From: Arcuatula senhousia
Taxonomy: Eukaryota > Mollusca > Bivalvia > Mytilida > Mytilidae
NCBI GenBank assembly: GCA_963971305.1
Contig: OZ020306.1
Location: 37,283,512 to 37,347,511 of the forward strand
DNA: 64,000 nucleotides
Direction of reading: 5' to 3'
In this document: positions 25,191 to 35,930 of the stretch, one piece after another
Numbering within the stretch: the first letter of the stretch is position 1
How the letters are laid out: each line of letters opens with the position of its first letter
Translations under genes and position numbers: made by a program
Notes under the pieces: model-generated
The model's database searches: none
What the model saw: the letters and a program-made list of their open reading frames with translations, nothing else
Told to the model about the DNA's origin: nothing

Positions 25191-25361
25191 TTTATTTCGT
25201 GCCTGGATTCGAACCCGCAATCATGCTCTTCTCATGCTCTTCTCATGCAATGTCATTAAGCCTGTTGCTACCGATTCAAAAGTGTTTAATTGAAGTATTT
25301 CAATCATTTTGGTCGTATAAACATGTATAATAAATCAAAATCGATAACAAAAATAGTTTTG

Positions 25362-25417
25362 TCCATAGCTGGATTCGAACCCATAGTCTCCCACCACGCT
25401 AACCATTCGGCTATGGA
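25362..25417 (-). ncRNA. Truncated tRNA-like segment (tRNA-derived SINE or pseudo-tRNA)
   Basis: On the minus strand the 7-nt ends TCCATAG and CTATGGA can pair as an acceptor stem. A perfect B box, GGGTTCGAATCC, lies at 25,382-25,371 and an A-box-like GAATGGTTAGCGTG lies near the 5' end. The total is only 56 nt, so a normal anticodon arm does not fit and this is not a functional tRNA gene. A second B box (25,216-25,205, same strand) lies 166 bp away, which suggests a tandem or tRNA-derived repeat. Confidence 0.5.
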
Positions 25418-25833
25418 AGACTACTGTTCACTAAGAGTATTTAAATTATTTGAAAGTATTAACGTATATTGAAATTTCGTACATGTATGTATTACGAAAA
25501 GTTCATTCGCCAAACATTTTTTTTTCTTTTTTTATATAAAACACAAAACATGAACCAAGAACTTAGTATTTACGGTAGTTAGCGTTACAAGGAAGCTTAT
25601 TACACTAACTAAATATCGAATACCCATGTCCCTTTACTCGTAGACAAACATAATCGCAAAATTTAAATCCCAGATGAAATACATTTGTATGTCACGCGAA
25701 AGAAACATTTTTTCATTTTTATGGCCAAGGTTATACTATAGCTTTATCAATTAGCAGTACTTTTATGTAAGCTTTTATTTTTAAATGATGCTCATAAACA
25801 TTTAAATAAAAGAATTGTAAAAGATCCGTAGTA

Positions 25834-27245
25834 AGGCACGAACCATTTTCATACGGTTGGGGGGGGCTTGGATTTTGTAACCTGATATTATTTTTTTTCT
25901 GTCCAAATCAAAGTTATATAATTTTTTTTTGTATTCAAAGCAAAATCATATATTTTTTTTTACATTTGTTTTTTTTATTCGTAAGTTTACAGGTCTTTTA
26001 TTAATTGTGTGAATTAGGCCAGTTCTTTGTCTAATTTATTCTCATTGTGAGTAACATTCATATATTTTAGAGACAAATGGGATATGAGGAATAAGCCAGA
26101 CAAAAAAACTCTCGGTAAGCGATGAAATGTGCATTGGACTATCGTATTTTGATTTTGAATACATGCATATTTATAACATACATATATTTATAGGAACATG
26201 GGATATAGGGAGACATGGCGAATATTTCAGCCAACCTCTATTGAAAAAACCAGAATCCCCCAAAATAAACATTCAGTATATAGCAATATTAATTAAATGG
26301 ACAATAGACAAAGTCATGTGATAGCTGGATATCCAAAATCCAAAATTTGTTTCTTTTATAAATACATATTTTTTCAATATGTGAAATCTAATTCTGAAAC
26401 TTTTCAAGACTAGAAATGAAAGCAATATTCATTTGTCATTACCCTGGTAACCTTGTCACATAGGGGACTTATCACATGGTTACCTTTTAGGCGTTTGGCT
26501 TCAAAGTTTTCAAAAGTTAATTTCCCTGAAACAGCAAGTCAGGGGTTGAAATAAGACAAAGAAAAGTACAAGTTGAAGCCAATATAAGGGATCATAGAAA
26601 AACAAGCTTTTTGATTTGGTTAGGGATCCTGTGTAACTAGCATACTGGACATACATGGGGGATTGCTGAAGGCCTCAAAAGCTCTTGGGTAAATGATGCA
26701 AAATCATCCATTATTGTGATTTCCTGAGAGGTAATCATGATATTTAAATTTCATAACTCATTGAAAAAAAAATCACCATATGAACTACAAAGCAACACAA
26801 GAATGTAGTTGGAAATATAAGAAATCTGTGAATATTGACCAATGCCGTCTTATAGAAATTTCTGGATCTACCAGTGGGATGGGGAGATTTAAAAAAATAT
26901 ATAATTCTATTTAATTTTCCAAGCGGGACAACATGTTCATACCATTACAGAACAAAACTATCTATATATGCATGTACTAAAACATATTAAAAGTGATACT
27001 ATTTCGTAGGACATTATAATTTCAAAATTTGAAACTTTTGCAAAAGGCAATGATGAATAAGGGGATGTATGCCGAGCGAAGCGAGTCAGCAAAAATTCAG
27101 GCTTTTATCTTTTGTGGAAATTTATGAATATTTTTTTTTTCAGCTCCATTAGAAGCATTTTTATTTTTTTCTCTAAAAATTGGAATTAATATTATTTTTT
27201 GAAAAAAATCCCAGGCCCCCCACCAAAAGAAAATGGTTCGTGCCT
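25834..27245. mobile_element. 1.4-kb TIR element, non-autonomous
   Basis: The left end, AGGCACGAACCATTTTC followed by a G-run and CTTGG (25,834-25,871), is the imperfect complement of the right end, CCAGGCCCCCC ... GAAAATGG, TTCGTGCCT (27,211-27,245). The two ends pair over about 35 bp. The interior has no transposase-like frame. A patch at 27,070-27,090 reads 'ccgagcgaagcgagt', a motif often seen in animal repeats. A target-site duplication cannot be decided from a single locus. Confidence 0.72.
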
Positions 27246-27544
27246 AAATCTGTTTAAAAAGAAAGCCATGGTTCTAGCTAGGTTAATATGCAAAAATGAA
27301 TGGATATGGAGTATGAATGCATGAAATAAACTAACAATATTATTATTGAGGAGAAATTTATGAAAAAGAGGGCTTTAAAAAACAGGTTATTCTGTCATGG
27401 AAAAGAAATATTTGTGCGTCCGAGAGCAAAAAAGGTAGAGATTTCGATATTTCTAGTAGTATTAGCTGATTTTTCCTTGAACTTCCGGTTTAGCACGCCT
27501 GTTTTCTCAAACGTTCATCGTCTTTGTAATGCTTTGCTTGTCTT
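27246..27544. other. Short intergenic gap
   Basis: AT-rich DNA. The frame at 27,360-27,551 has no supporting features. Confidence 0.4.
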
Positions 27545-28110
27545 TAAATGAGCACAGATATTGGTTTGACATAAACTTTTTTAATGACATCCTTTCCGGA
27601 TTAGACAAACACTAAATTGATCTCTGGCAACGTGACGGGTGTGCTTAGCATGCAGAAATTGCTTACTTTTCCGGAACGTCTTGGCTTGACACAGAAATTG
27701 CTGACACAGGGTTATGTTGCTCCTCGGTTGTTGTCTTCACTCAAGAAATTTTACGGTAGACACCGTGCACTCATAGACAAATATGAGATTTCCTTCTCTC
27801 AAATGAGTACAGATTTTGGTTTGTCCTAGAAATTTGTTTTGTTTTCCTCTACCAGATTTGACACCCTGAATCGGAAATTTGCAACACGACGGTGTGCTAT
27901 AGCAGGCAGGAACCGCTAAGTCTCCCGGAACCCCTGAGTTTACTCATGTTACGACTCGAGTCCGCATTGTTGATTTCCGTTCGGTTGATTTAGTGTTTTG
28001 TATTTCTTCGTGCTGTTCTTGTTCGTGTTTACCGGTTTCATTGTTGCCTTTTCGGACTTTTGACACTCGAATGCCCCGTTGGTGCCTCATTGCCTCTTTC
28101 ATTATCGTTT
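27545..28110 (+). pseudogene. Two truncated RT-element fragments in tandem
   Basis: Positions 27,585-27,680 resemble the 3' tail of the RT element ('ggcaacgtgacgggtgtgct'). Then, from about 27,685, a 5'-truncated coding end begins: 'LTQKLLTQGYVAPRLLSSLK', 'FYGRHRALIDKYEI', with a stop at 27,827-27,829. It is followed by a second tail with 'gacactcgaatgccccgttg' at about 28,060. The adjacent tail-body-tail order indicates two insertions or a rearranged dimer. Confidence 0.75.
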
Positions 28111-28159
28111 TGACTAGATTTGTCATTGCTAAATGCTGTTTGCTTGTTACGTGTGTATT

Positions 28160-28800
28160 TTTTTTGTTATGTGGTTTGTTTCGTTGTGATGATTTTTGTC
28201 CACCAATTTTATCTTTGTCTGTTCAGTATAATGATATTTGATTACCCCTTTGGTACACCTTTGCGTCTTTCAGTAAGTTATACAAAAGAGGAAACATGAT
28301 ATTTAAGATGTGATTGTGGAGTCTTTAAAAACTAAAACTATGAAGAAAATCAGAAAATTAACTATCTGTTATCAAACAGTATATACGCAGATGTGTGATA
28401 CATGTAGTAATGTAATTAGCAACTAAATTTAGAACACATTATCCGTTTTCATTACAAATATGAGAACTCATCATGACATTATTTCGTTTCATTGGATTTT
28501 TTTTTCATTTTAGATAATCTGATTTGGTATTCTCAATCATCAATTTATAAAGGTTACTTACCGGGCACCATCGACATCATGTCGTTGGTGTACATCAGTT
28601 TATTTAACTTGTAAATACTAACACATAGTAGTAACTACGGTCCAAGCATGTGGAAGGAATAAAACAACAAAAAATCAGCAAAAAATGCATTAATTTTTTT
28701 CATAACTGTCGTCTGTTTTTTTTTCGTCCTGTCCTTGCTTATGTATATTGGTTTCGGACTTTGACATTCGGGTGCGCCTTTGGTACCACTGATTCTTTTA
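28160..28800 (+). pseudogene. Further RT-element 3' tails
   Basis: Positions 28,225-28,272 ('gatatttgattacccctttg', 'gtacaccttt') and 28,715-28,800 ('ggtttcggactttgacattc', 'gtaccactgattctttt') each match the terminal part of the family's 3' end. The two are diverged and carry no coding sequence. Confidence 0.5.
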
Positions 28801-29800
28801 AAACTTAAAACTGTTTTCATGTTCTTCCAATGAAAAATCCTGAAGTCTTGCTAAGGCCATTATATTAAAAACTAACTCTTCGATACGTAAAATTGTATAA
28901 AGCATAACTTTACTTTAGTTTTTCATTCATGACAGACAATTTTAAGGGTCCTTTATATACTATTTGTTACAGGTTTTTGTCTCTTAAAAAACGCCGTTCA
29001 CACATTTCAGAATGTGTGCTTTGAAGATACATACCCAAAAACTATATTGTAAATAAAACATAAAAATACATATATGCATTAAAATTATACATATTTTTAT
29101 TCCAATTCGACTATCTCAATAGAACATAAAATATTTATCATATAAAATCAGCCACATGTTTCTAGGGATGCAGCTCAGTTTATTAGTCCTAGTAACAACA
29201 AGAAAATTCATGACAACTAACTTCAGTGTGGACAATGTCGTTGTACTGCCAGTCTACAAATAAAAATCATATCATGAAACATAAGGACAGTTAATATTTT
29301 CCCATTCAAATGTTTCGGCTCTAACGGAAACACACAAATTTAAGAACGAGGCTCGAATAACTTATTAAGCTATCTGACTTTTAAAACAGATTTCCTCAAG
29401 CATATTTATATTCTGCATATGACTATTAGAGTGCATGGCATTAGAAAACAACAATAAGACAGTAGAACATTAATACACTTATATTCTAAAGTATATGAAC
29501 ATACTAAATGCACGTTTTTGCTCAACTTTAAATGTTACATTTATGTCTTAATCTCAACCGAACCTAAAATATTCATTGAAAGACACACGTTTTTAGTCAC
29601 TGCTTTGCTTCTGTTGTGTTTCCGTCAAACATTGAAACGCAAAAAAAACTTTGTGTTTATATTTTTATTTTGTAACTGACAATCTATTATTACAGCAACA
29701 CCAAATGATCTCATTTTTCTTCAACCATCTTTTCCAAATCCGGCTGACACAGATTCTTTACACAAGCTAATTTGTAAGCCGAAATAATAACAACATAAAA
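28801..29800. other. Intergenic, nothing supported
   Basis: AT-rich DNA up to the retrotransposon boundary. I see no ORF, exon or repeat I can define. Confidence 0.5.
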
Positions 29801-29872
29801 AGTGCACATATCCTCAGTGTCTGTTCTCTGTGCGCTCAGTTCATGTTAAGGTATGGGGTAGTAAAACTCGAC
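29801..29872. repeat. Split direct repeat B2 (element 3' terminus)
   Basis: These 72 bp are identical to 30,181-30,252. The outer bases on the plus strand are AGT, shared with the other terminus. Confidence 0.93.
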
Positions 29873-29908
29873 TAGTTAGAACCGATTGCACAGAGATCTC
29901 CATTCTAT

Positions 29909-29988
29909 ACCAAAATGCGGAAGACTTGATTAATACATTTTGTAATACATCATTAATTTGAATTACTCCCCTTTGTCCGCATTTTGGT
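29909..29988. repeat. Inverted repeat in the A2-B2 spacer
   Basis: Perfect 12-bp arms, ACCAAAATGCGG (29,909-29,920) and CCGCATTTTGGT (29,977-29,988), lie within the 240-bp spacer between A2 and B2. They would form a stem in the element's 3' transcript region. Confidence 0.8.
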
Positions 29989-30112
29989 CAGATCTCCACA
30001 ATAAGCATTTTGGGTGGGGTGGGAGGGTAAAGATAACAACCTATGCAGAAAAGGTTCCCACCCTTCCATATGTAAACCATTGTTTTACCTATCACTCCCT
30101 TAAGCCCAACAA

Positions 30113-30252
30113 TTGCATGGATGGTGAAATAATGAGGACGAACCACATTAACTTCCGCTTACGTCATCAGCCAATGAGATAGTGCACATATCCTCAGTGT
30201 CTGTTCTCTGTGCGCTCAGTTCATGTTAAGGTATGGGGTAGTAAAACTCGAC
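30113..30252. repeat. Abutting internal repeats A2 and B1
   Basis: 30,113-30,183 equals 37,203-37,273 with one mismatch (30,170 versus 37,260). 30,181-30,252 equals 29,801-29,872. The two repeats overlap by the trinucleotide AGT (30,181-30,183). This reproduces the junction that would form if the two outer ends of the element were joined in a circle. Confidence 0.93.
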
Positions 30253-30471
30253 AGATTGCCACATATATACAACAACAAGATTCATATAAAAGGGAAGGAA
30301 CATCAAATATTTAACCCTCTTCCCAAAACTCAAATAAATAATAAAAATAAAAATTTTAAGTATAAATACTCAACATTTTATTGCAATAAATTTACAACAG
30401 TCCGTTCATCTATATGGATTCCAGAAAGATTCTAAAAGGCATTCTTCATTGCCGAATAATCCACACTTTCG

Positions 30472-31596
30472 TTAAAAAACCGATTCTGTCTCATTTGCAT
30501 TATCAGTGGAATTTGCCAACCTTGATGCAACCATACCAGCATCAACTAAAGATAACATTCTAGTATAATACATCGCACTTGACCTATTAAACCATCCAAC
30601 ATGACTCATTATTTGATCCATATTATCAACTGACCCTGACAAAGCCATTGTTATAGCACAAACCGATCTGAAACTGTGAGGAGTCTCTCCCTCATATATA
30701 CCTAAAGTAGTCATGTAATATCTTAACCGCTCATAAATAGCAGAGTAGCTTACACAATCATCAAGAACTCTCCCCTTTTCAGAAACAACTCTAAAGAGAT
30801 ATCCCACCGACAAATCAACTCCAAAGCTTTTACAAAACTCAACATATTGAAGTAGACCAATAACCGGACAAACCTCTAAATCCTTACATTTCTTAATAAT
30901 AAAAGAAGTATTTTTCCCTTTCTCACCCCTTAAAGTCTTTCCAAACGTGTGTTGAAAAACCAACCCTGAACCATCATTTAAAACTTTCACCTCTTGGGCC
31001 ACGGTATTTGACAAATCACTTGCCCTATCCCCGGCAAAAAAAAGTTTTATCCAGGCTTGATCCCTGTAAAGCACAAATTTTTGTCTTAAAGTCAGTCCAG
31101 GTTTCCCAATTTCCCTACGAACAAATGAGCATATAGTCTTAACTTTACCTAGAAATATAGGTTTTGCCTGTTTCGGTAGGACATGTGAAGCCGCCTGTTC
31201 CTCTTTTATAAACTTTACATACTCTTTAACGATAGGGGCAGCAGCAGGGTTTCCTGTATTATACAACAGATCCCAGTCCCGCCCCATACCATTATCATCA
31301 AAAATATTTACCAGTTGCTGTACTAATCCCTCAACCGTCCCTGAAGCCAAGCGCTTAGGACATGAACAGGAAAAATCCCCCTTTTTACCCAAAAATTTAC
31401 AACTGATATTATGTATAAATGTCTTCCCAAAAGAATCCTTCCAAACTAAAAATTTACGAATATTTTGCGGTTTACATTCTGACAAAGTTTTACAACCAGA
31501 TTCGCGGAGAAAAACCATGAATGTTTCTAACAAGCGTTTCTTCTTTATAAAACCAGACGACATTCGTTTCACTTCATCCAATTTATCCAGCCGCAT
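30472..31596 (-). CDS. Tyrosine recombinase of the Ngaro/PAT-type element
   Basis: This 374-residue protein would insert the circular cDNA by strand exchange with a covalent 3'-phosphotyrosine link. The catalytic set is visible: Arg191 in 'AGDRASDL', His307 and Arg310 in 'PHSFRS', His332 in 'SHVGW', and the nucleophile Tyr in 'AMYYTR' (343 or 344). An upstream 'SCSCPKRLASGTVEGL' block (76-91) is typical of the N-terminal part of these enzymes. The ATG at 31,596 is the first in frame. The frame is open back to a TAG at 31,627-31,629, where TTTTGTAG also makes a plausible splice acceptor just after the pol stop (31,650-31,652). Length and motifs look intact, so it may still be functional. Confidence 0.93.
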   Translation of the reverse strand: MRLDKLDEVKRMSSGFIKKKRLLETFMVFLRESGCKTLSECKPQNIRKFLVWKDSFGKTFIHNISCKFLGKKGDFSCSCPKRLASGTVEGLVQQLVNIFDDNGMGRDWDLLYNTGNPAAAPIVKEYVKFIKEEQAASHVLPKQAKPIFLGKVKTICSFVRREIGKPGLTLRQKFVLYRDQAWIKLFFAGDRASDLSNTVAQEVKVLNDGSGLVFQHTFGKTLRGEKGKNTSFIIKKCKDLEVCPVIGLLQYVEFCKSFGVDLSVGYLFRVVSEKGRVLDDCVSYSAIYERLRYYMTTLGIYEGETPHSFRSVCAITMALSGSVDNMDQIMSHVGWFNRSSAMYYTRMLSLVDAGMVASRLANSTDNANETESVF

Positions 31597-31649
31597 GTTG
31601 ATAGACTGCCAATCTATGTCCAGAACCTACAAAACAAAGAATACAAACT

Positions 31650-33653
31650 TTAACCAAATGATACTCTAAACGCGTACAACGGCCATCGAAGTCCTATTCT
31701 GTCTAACATAAAACCCTTCTTTGTTGGAACCTGTACAACACCTAACTGACCCTTTCTTCCAACACAAAAAGAAGAAACAGATGCACCTCTCAATTTTGGC
31801 CACCAAATTGGAACTGGGAATACTTCCGGAACTACTATAGTGCAAGAGACCTTTTGCTCCTCCAAAAATGAAAGCAAAGGAAAGATCAGCACAAACGGGG
31901 GATGGACATATAAATTAGTCTCCATTGTTAAGTCCTGACAAAAAACGTTGACACCCGAACTTCCCTGAGTTGGCCATGGGGTAAAGTGGCGCAAGGGCTT
32001 TCCGTTAGAGATCATTGTGTTAGAGTCCAACGACATCAAGTCAACTGAATGCGGACCATAATGTTATTCAACTTCCTTCCAAGCTGTTTCACTCAACATG
32101 GTATCAGCTAACGTAACTCTTCTGGAAGGCTCATCAGCAACATTTTGCTCTGATGGAATATAGGCCATATGCAAATCCATATTTCCTTTCACTATGCAAT
32201 GGATAATCAACTTAAGAATATCATTAAGCTCCCGACTTTTCGAGCCCTGATTGTTCCAAGCACCAACTACCGCCATATTATCGAACAATATATCCACCCG
32301 AGAATTCAGGCATTCATTTTGAACAGATTGCAATGCTTTGAGAATGGCATGTGCCTCTTTAACATGAATTGGCCTTTCATCAGTCGATTCCCAATAATCG
32401 CTCAAAACAATTTCCTCTCTCCCTAACTGTACCACAGCACCATACCTAAAGCCCGAGGAATCAGTTGACATATCAATTCTCTTGTGATATTCCGGCTTCC
32501 ACTCGGAACAACCTGTCCAATCGTCTATAAATCTCCAATATTCCAACTCTTCTCTTAAGGACTTTGTCAATGGTATTGGCCTACTATTCCTGATAGCCAA
32601 AGAGATTGCAAGGTTAACCTCCCTACAAAATAATTTACAGCCAGGCACCGCTAAGGACATCGATATACATTTTCCCCCATATCGTTGTAATGTTCTTAAA
32701 TCAACCTTAGCAGATGACAAAATTGATTCCCTAAGATCTATAAATTTTATCTTCTTGTCCTCTGGAAGAATAAACGCCTGTCTCACAGAATCTACATAAA
32801 AACCAAGAAATTTTTTGCATGTCTCTGGAATCAATGAACACTTTCCCAAAGATAAAGTGTAGCCCAATCTTGTAAGAAGCTCAAGCATTACATACGGAAT
32901 CTTATTAACATCATTGTCCGACCTACATTCAGATAGTATTTCACCTACTTTTTCAACAGCAAACCGATCATCTATGTACAAAGTGTTCAATACATTGAGA
33001 CTCCTAAGGTAAGATGTCACGCTCATTCCTATTGACTGATATATGAACGGGGATGCCGACCATCCAAAGGGGAGTGTCGTATATACCATAAGATAACCCC
33101 CAAATTGAATTCCAAAATATGTAAAAGATTCTTCCCGTAATTTGACGTGGTCGTATCCAGACTTCTCGTCACACGTGATCATATGAGAATTTTTCCCAAC
33201 TAGTCTGGGAATGTCTTTCAACGTCTCTAATTTGAACAGACATTCTTTTATCCACAAGTTAAGGTACCGCTCATCATGACATAAGCGTGGCTTACTAGGT
33301 TCGACTGTAAGAGGCATGATCACTTTAGGCGGTACACATGACCCAACTTTACCCAAAAGCTTGATGGAGCCCATAGATATTCTCTCGCATAGTTCATTTG
33401 AAATAAAATCTGTATATTGCTTACAATTACCAGAATTACCAAAGTACTGTTTAGGTGGTACATGAGAGTCGTATGATTTTCCCTTAAAATTTCCTTTAAA
33501 ATGTTGGAAAAAATCCTCCACGTTAACCCCTTCTTTTAGCCATTTTATAACATCACTTTCAGACGCATGTTCGCCCAAAATTGATTGCCATGCTGTTAAA
33601 CAAGTGTGCAATTGTCCACTCACAAAATGATTTGGATCTCTTAGTCTACATTG
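31650..33653 (-). pseudogene. RT-RNase H (pol) of the Ngaro/PAT-type element, one stop codon
   Basis: The frame is open from 33,653 to a TAA at 32,064-32,066. It continues in the same frame, starting 'HYGPHSVDLM', to 31,650, so a single nonsense codon splits it. Numbering from the GTG at 33,623, the RT palm shows Asp152 in 'ITCDEKSGYD', 'LPFGWSASPF' (184-193) and the 'YIDD' box (216-219). RNase H follows with Asp388 ('STDSSG'), Glu423 ('VKEAHA'), Asp448 ('LFDNMA') and Asp497 ('NVADEPS'). The part after the stop carries the 'RHFTPWPTQGSSGVN' and 'VHPPFVLIFPLLSF' conserved tail of DIRS-order pol proteins. No ATG opens the frame. It overlaps a preceding coding remnant in the -1 frame, so entry may be by frameshift or splicing. 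Confidence 0.88.
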
Positions 33654-33829
33654 TCATTTAACACATCTTCGGCTAATGCTACACGTGTTGTAGGCGAAGG
33701 GGCCTCACCTCTAAGTGTAACCCATGCTGGATTTTCCCTAACTTTCACCCGACTGGGATCAAATCCGCTTTCTTATTCCCATTCTGGGACTTGAATAAAT
33801 GGTGAATCAGAACTTCCATGAGCCAGTTT
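33641..33829 (-). pseudogene. Coding remnant just upstream of pol
   Basis: After a TTTATTTAG acceptor-like site (ending at 33,830), one minus-strand frame reads 'KLAHGSSDSPFIQVPEWE', a TAA, then 'ESGFDPSRVKVRENPAWVTL' and 'RGEAPSPTTRVALAED'. It stops with TAA at 33,641-33,643. Pol is in the -1 frame relative to it and overlaps by 13 nt. The composition looks coding and it probably is the gag C-terminus or the pol N-terminus. One internal stop and no clear junction to the gag exon leave the assignment open. Confidence 0.5.
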
Positions 33830-34671
33830 CTAAATAAAGAAGAAAAAATATATCCCCAAAGTTTTATGGCATTACATATCCAGCATCAGAAACACCTAAA
33901 GAAAAGCCCCCCTCGCCCACAATTCACGTGAGTTATAAACCCACTAGGGAATCAGTGTCCCTTGAATTGCCGACGAAGGAGATTTAAACAATGAAGGAAA
34001 TATAATGTCGTTATGTCATGTACATACATATATTGTAAAATATACAATTTTTCATAGATTGATATCGTAATTTTCGAAAAACTGGCGCTCACAAATAGAC
34101 ATTCACTTCGACAAACAACTTACACCATAACTATATCTTTATACAAGCAAGCTATTGACAAAAATGAGATGCAGAATAAGCACACCCGAAACAATCATCA
34201 AACAAATAAGGCTTTAGAAAAATAAAAAATCACAATGGAAACCAGCCAGCAATTTTCATCATGGTCAGAGTTCACTGCTCACTAGTTACTTAGTTTCTGC
34301 TCACTAGTTACTTAGATACCCACTGGACATATTACTTCTTAATTATAACAGTATTGGTCAATTATAAACCCTCCATCAAAACCTCTATGCCTATACATCC
34401 AAATCTTTGGGAATAAAGCATATATTAACAAAAGAAACACAAGTGGGACATCCCTATGCGATAAAGAGGTCATGAAAAACACCCAAGACTAATAAAAAAC
34501 TAGGTACTATTTTCTTTTATTAATTTTATTATAATTATTGTTATACCTACACCAAAATTTTGCAATTGAAACAGTTTCTACTAACACTTTTCTATTTTTT
34601 ATTTATTTATTTTTATTATTTTTTTTTTTATTTTTTTTTTTGGAATCAACAATCCACAAATTGTTAATATT
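33830..34671. other. Gag-pol gap with an inserted host repeat
   Basis: No coding sequence. Positions 34,165-34,260 resemble the dispersed repeat at 1,085-1,190 and 48,590-48,700 ('gcagaataagcacaccc', 'caatggaaaccagccagcaa'), so a host repeat seems to have landed in the element. Positions 34,560-34,660 are T-rich and low in complexity. An in-frame splice joining gag to pol across this gap could not be built by eye. Confidence 0.55.
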
Positions 34672-35930
34672 TTATTTGCCTTTATCTCTGGCATCTTTCA
34701 TGAGTTGACAATCCCTCACTTGATGAGTTTGACTGTCGCAGAACAAGCAAGCCCCTCTTGGTCTAAATGTAAACTGTCCGCGAGGTCTTCCTCGAAAATT
34801 ATTTCCCATATAAGGACCATTTGGTGCAAAATATTGAGGAGGAGGCATCCCATACGCCATTGGCGTCTGATACGGGACAGGAGGATAAGCATTATGCAGT
34901 GGCGAATCTTCAGGCCTCGGTCCGGGCGGAGTGACTTTTTGACTTGCAGTTTTCGATTTCACCTCAGACTGTTTGCCCTTAATACACTTAGACAAAGCCT
35001 TAGTTATAGTATCAGCAGCTTTCCCTCCCAGGACCGACAAACAAAACGCTGAAATATCCACTTTTTCCTGATACCTACTTGCTTGGCGAGCCAGTTCTTC
35101 GAAAATTTCGCTATCTTCATGATCAACACGCCTCGCAGTTTTTGCTAGTTCCTCCAAGGTAAGCAAGATAAGTGAATTACTGGGCTCTTGCTGAAGTGAA
35201 AGTGCTCTCACCTTGTCTTTTAACTCCTTGACCGCCTCTATCTTTGCATTCTTTTCCAACGAAGCTACCCGATCTTCGTCCCTTTTACGTTTTCCCTTCT
35301 CGGAACTTTTAGTAGTATTGCTACAAACTGCAGCACCTGATGTTGACGGACCAGCAGACCCAGTCTGAAATAAACAACATAACAATACTAAACGTTCAAT
35401 TGCAATATATACATATCAAATCCAAAATACGGCAGATAAACTAGCTAAAGAAATGTTCCAAATCTACTTGAATACTAAAACTAGTATAGAATTTTTCTTT
35501 CTTTTTTTTTTTTTTTTTTTTTTCATAAATATGAATCAAAAATCAATACCCTAATCTATACAAAACACCTAAATTTCAACACTGCAATAACATTTGATTA
35601 ACTTACCGATTCAAGTTCAATCAAGTTCTGTCCTGTTGGCTGGCCATATTCATTTGCATATATTATAGTACAATGCAACATCCATCTTGCCTCCTCTAGA
35701 TTATCATCTCTTTCAGCAAGCTCCAAGATCTCCCTCATTGGCTCTCCCGTCAGACTCAGAAAATGTTGATTGATCTCATCATAACTCAAATCCTCAGTTT
35801 TAGCATCTTTCGTCATTCTACTTAACTCTTTAAGAGACTCCGGTTTTCCAGGTTTCACCCTTTTAATCAGGGCTAAAAGTCGGACGCCTTTCAGGCTGTG
35901 TTTCTTCTTCAATACCGTTGGCTGTACCAT
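34672..35930 (-). CDS. Gag-like protein of the Ngaro/PAT-type element, spliced
   Basis: Two exons join in frame. Exon 1 (35,930-35,607, 108 codons) starts at an ATG and ends ...L-I-E-L-E-S. Exon 2 (35,364-34,672, 230 codons) begins T-G-S-A-G-P. The intron, 35,606-35,365 (242 nt), has a textbook GTAAGT donor and TTTATTTCAG acceptor and is phase 0 on both sides. Exon 2 carries a Lys-rich stretch (KGKRKRDED), a helical middle and a Pro/Tyr-rich linker. It ends in an 'FRGRPRGQF' basic patch and a CX2CX4HX4C zinc knuckle (C-L-F-C ... H ... C), which suits nucleic-acid binding as in retroelement Gag. Total is about 338 residues. Without splicing, exon 1 would stop two codons past the donor. Confidence 0.8.
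35365..35606 (-). other. Intron inside the gag gene
   Basis: The ends are GTAAGT and TTTCAG. It contains a homopolymer (T on the plus strand) of about 25 nt at 35,498-35,523. Both flanking codons are complete, so removal keeps one frame. Confidence 0.78.

Noticed and set aside
25362..25417. Functional tRNA gene
   Set aside because: It is only 56 nt long and has no anticodon arm; kept only as a tRNA-like relic.
34678..34680. GC-AG intron joining the gag end to the remnant at 33,829
   Set aside because: AAAG|GCAAAT resembles a GC donor, but its phase (1) leads to an early stop at the TTTATTTAG acceptor.
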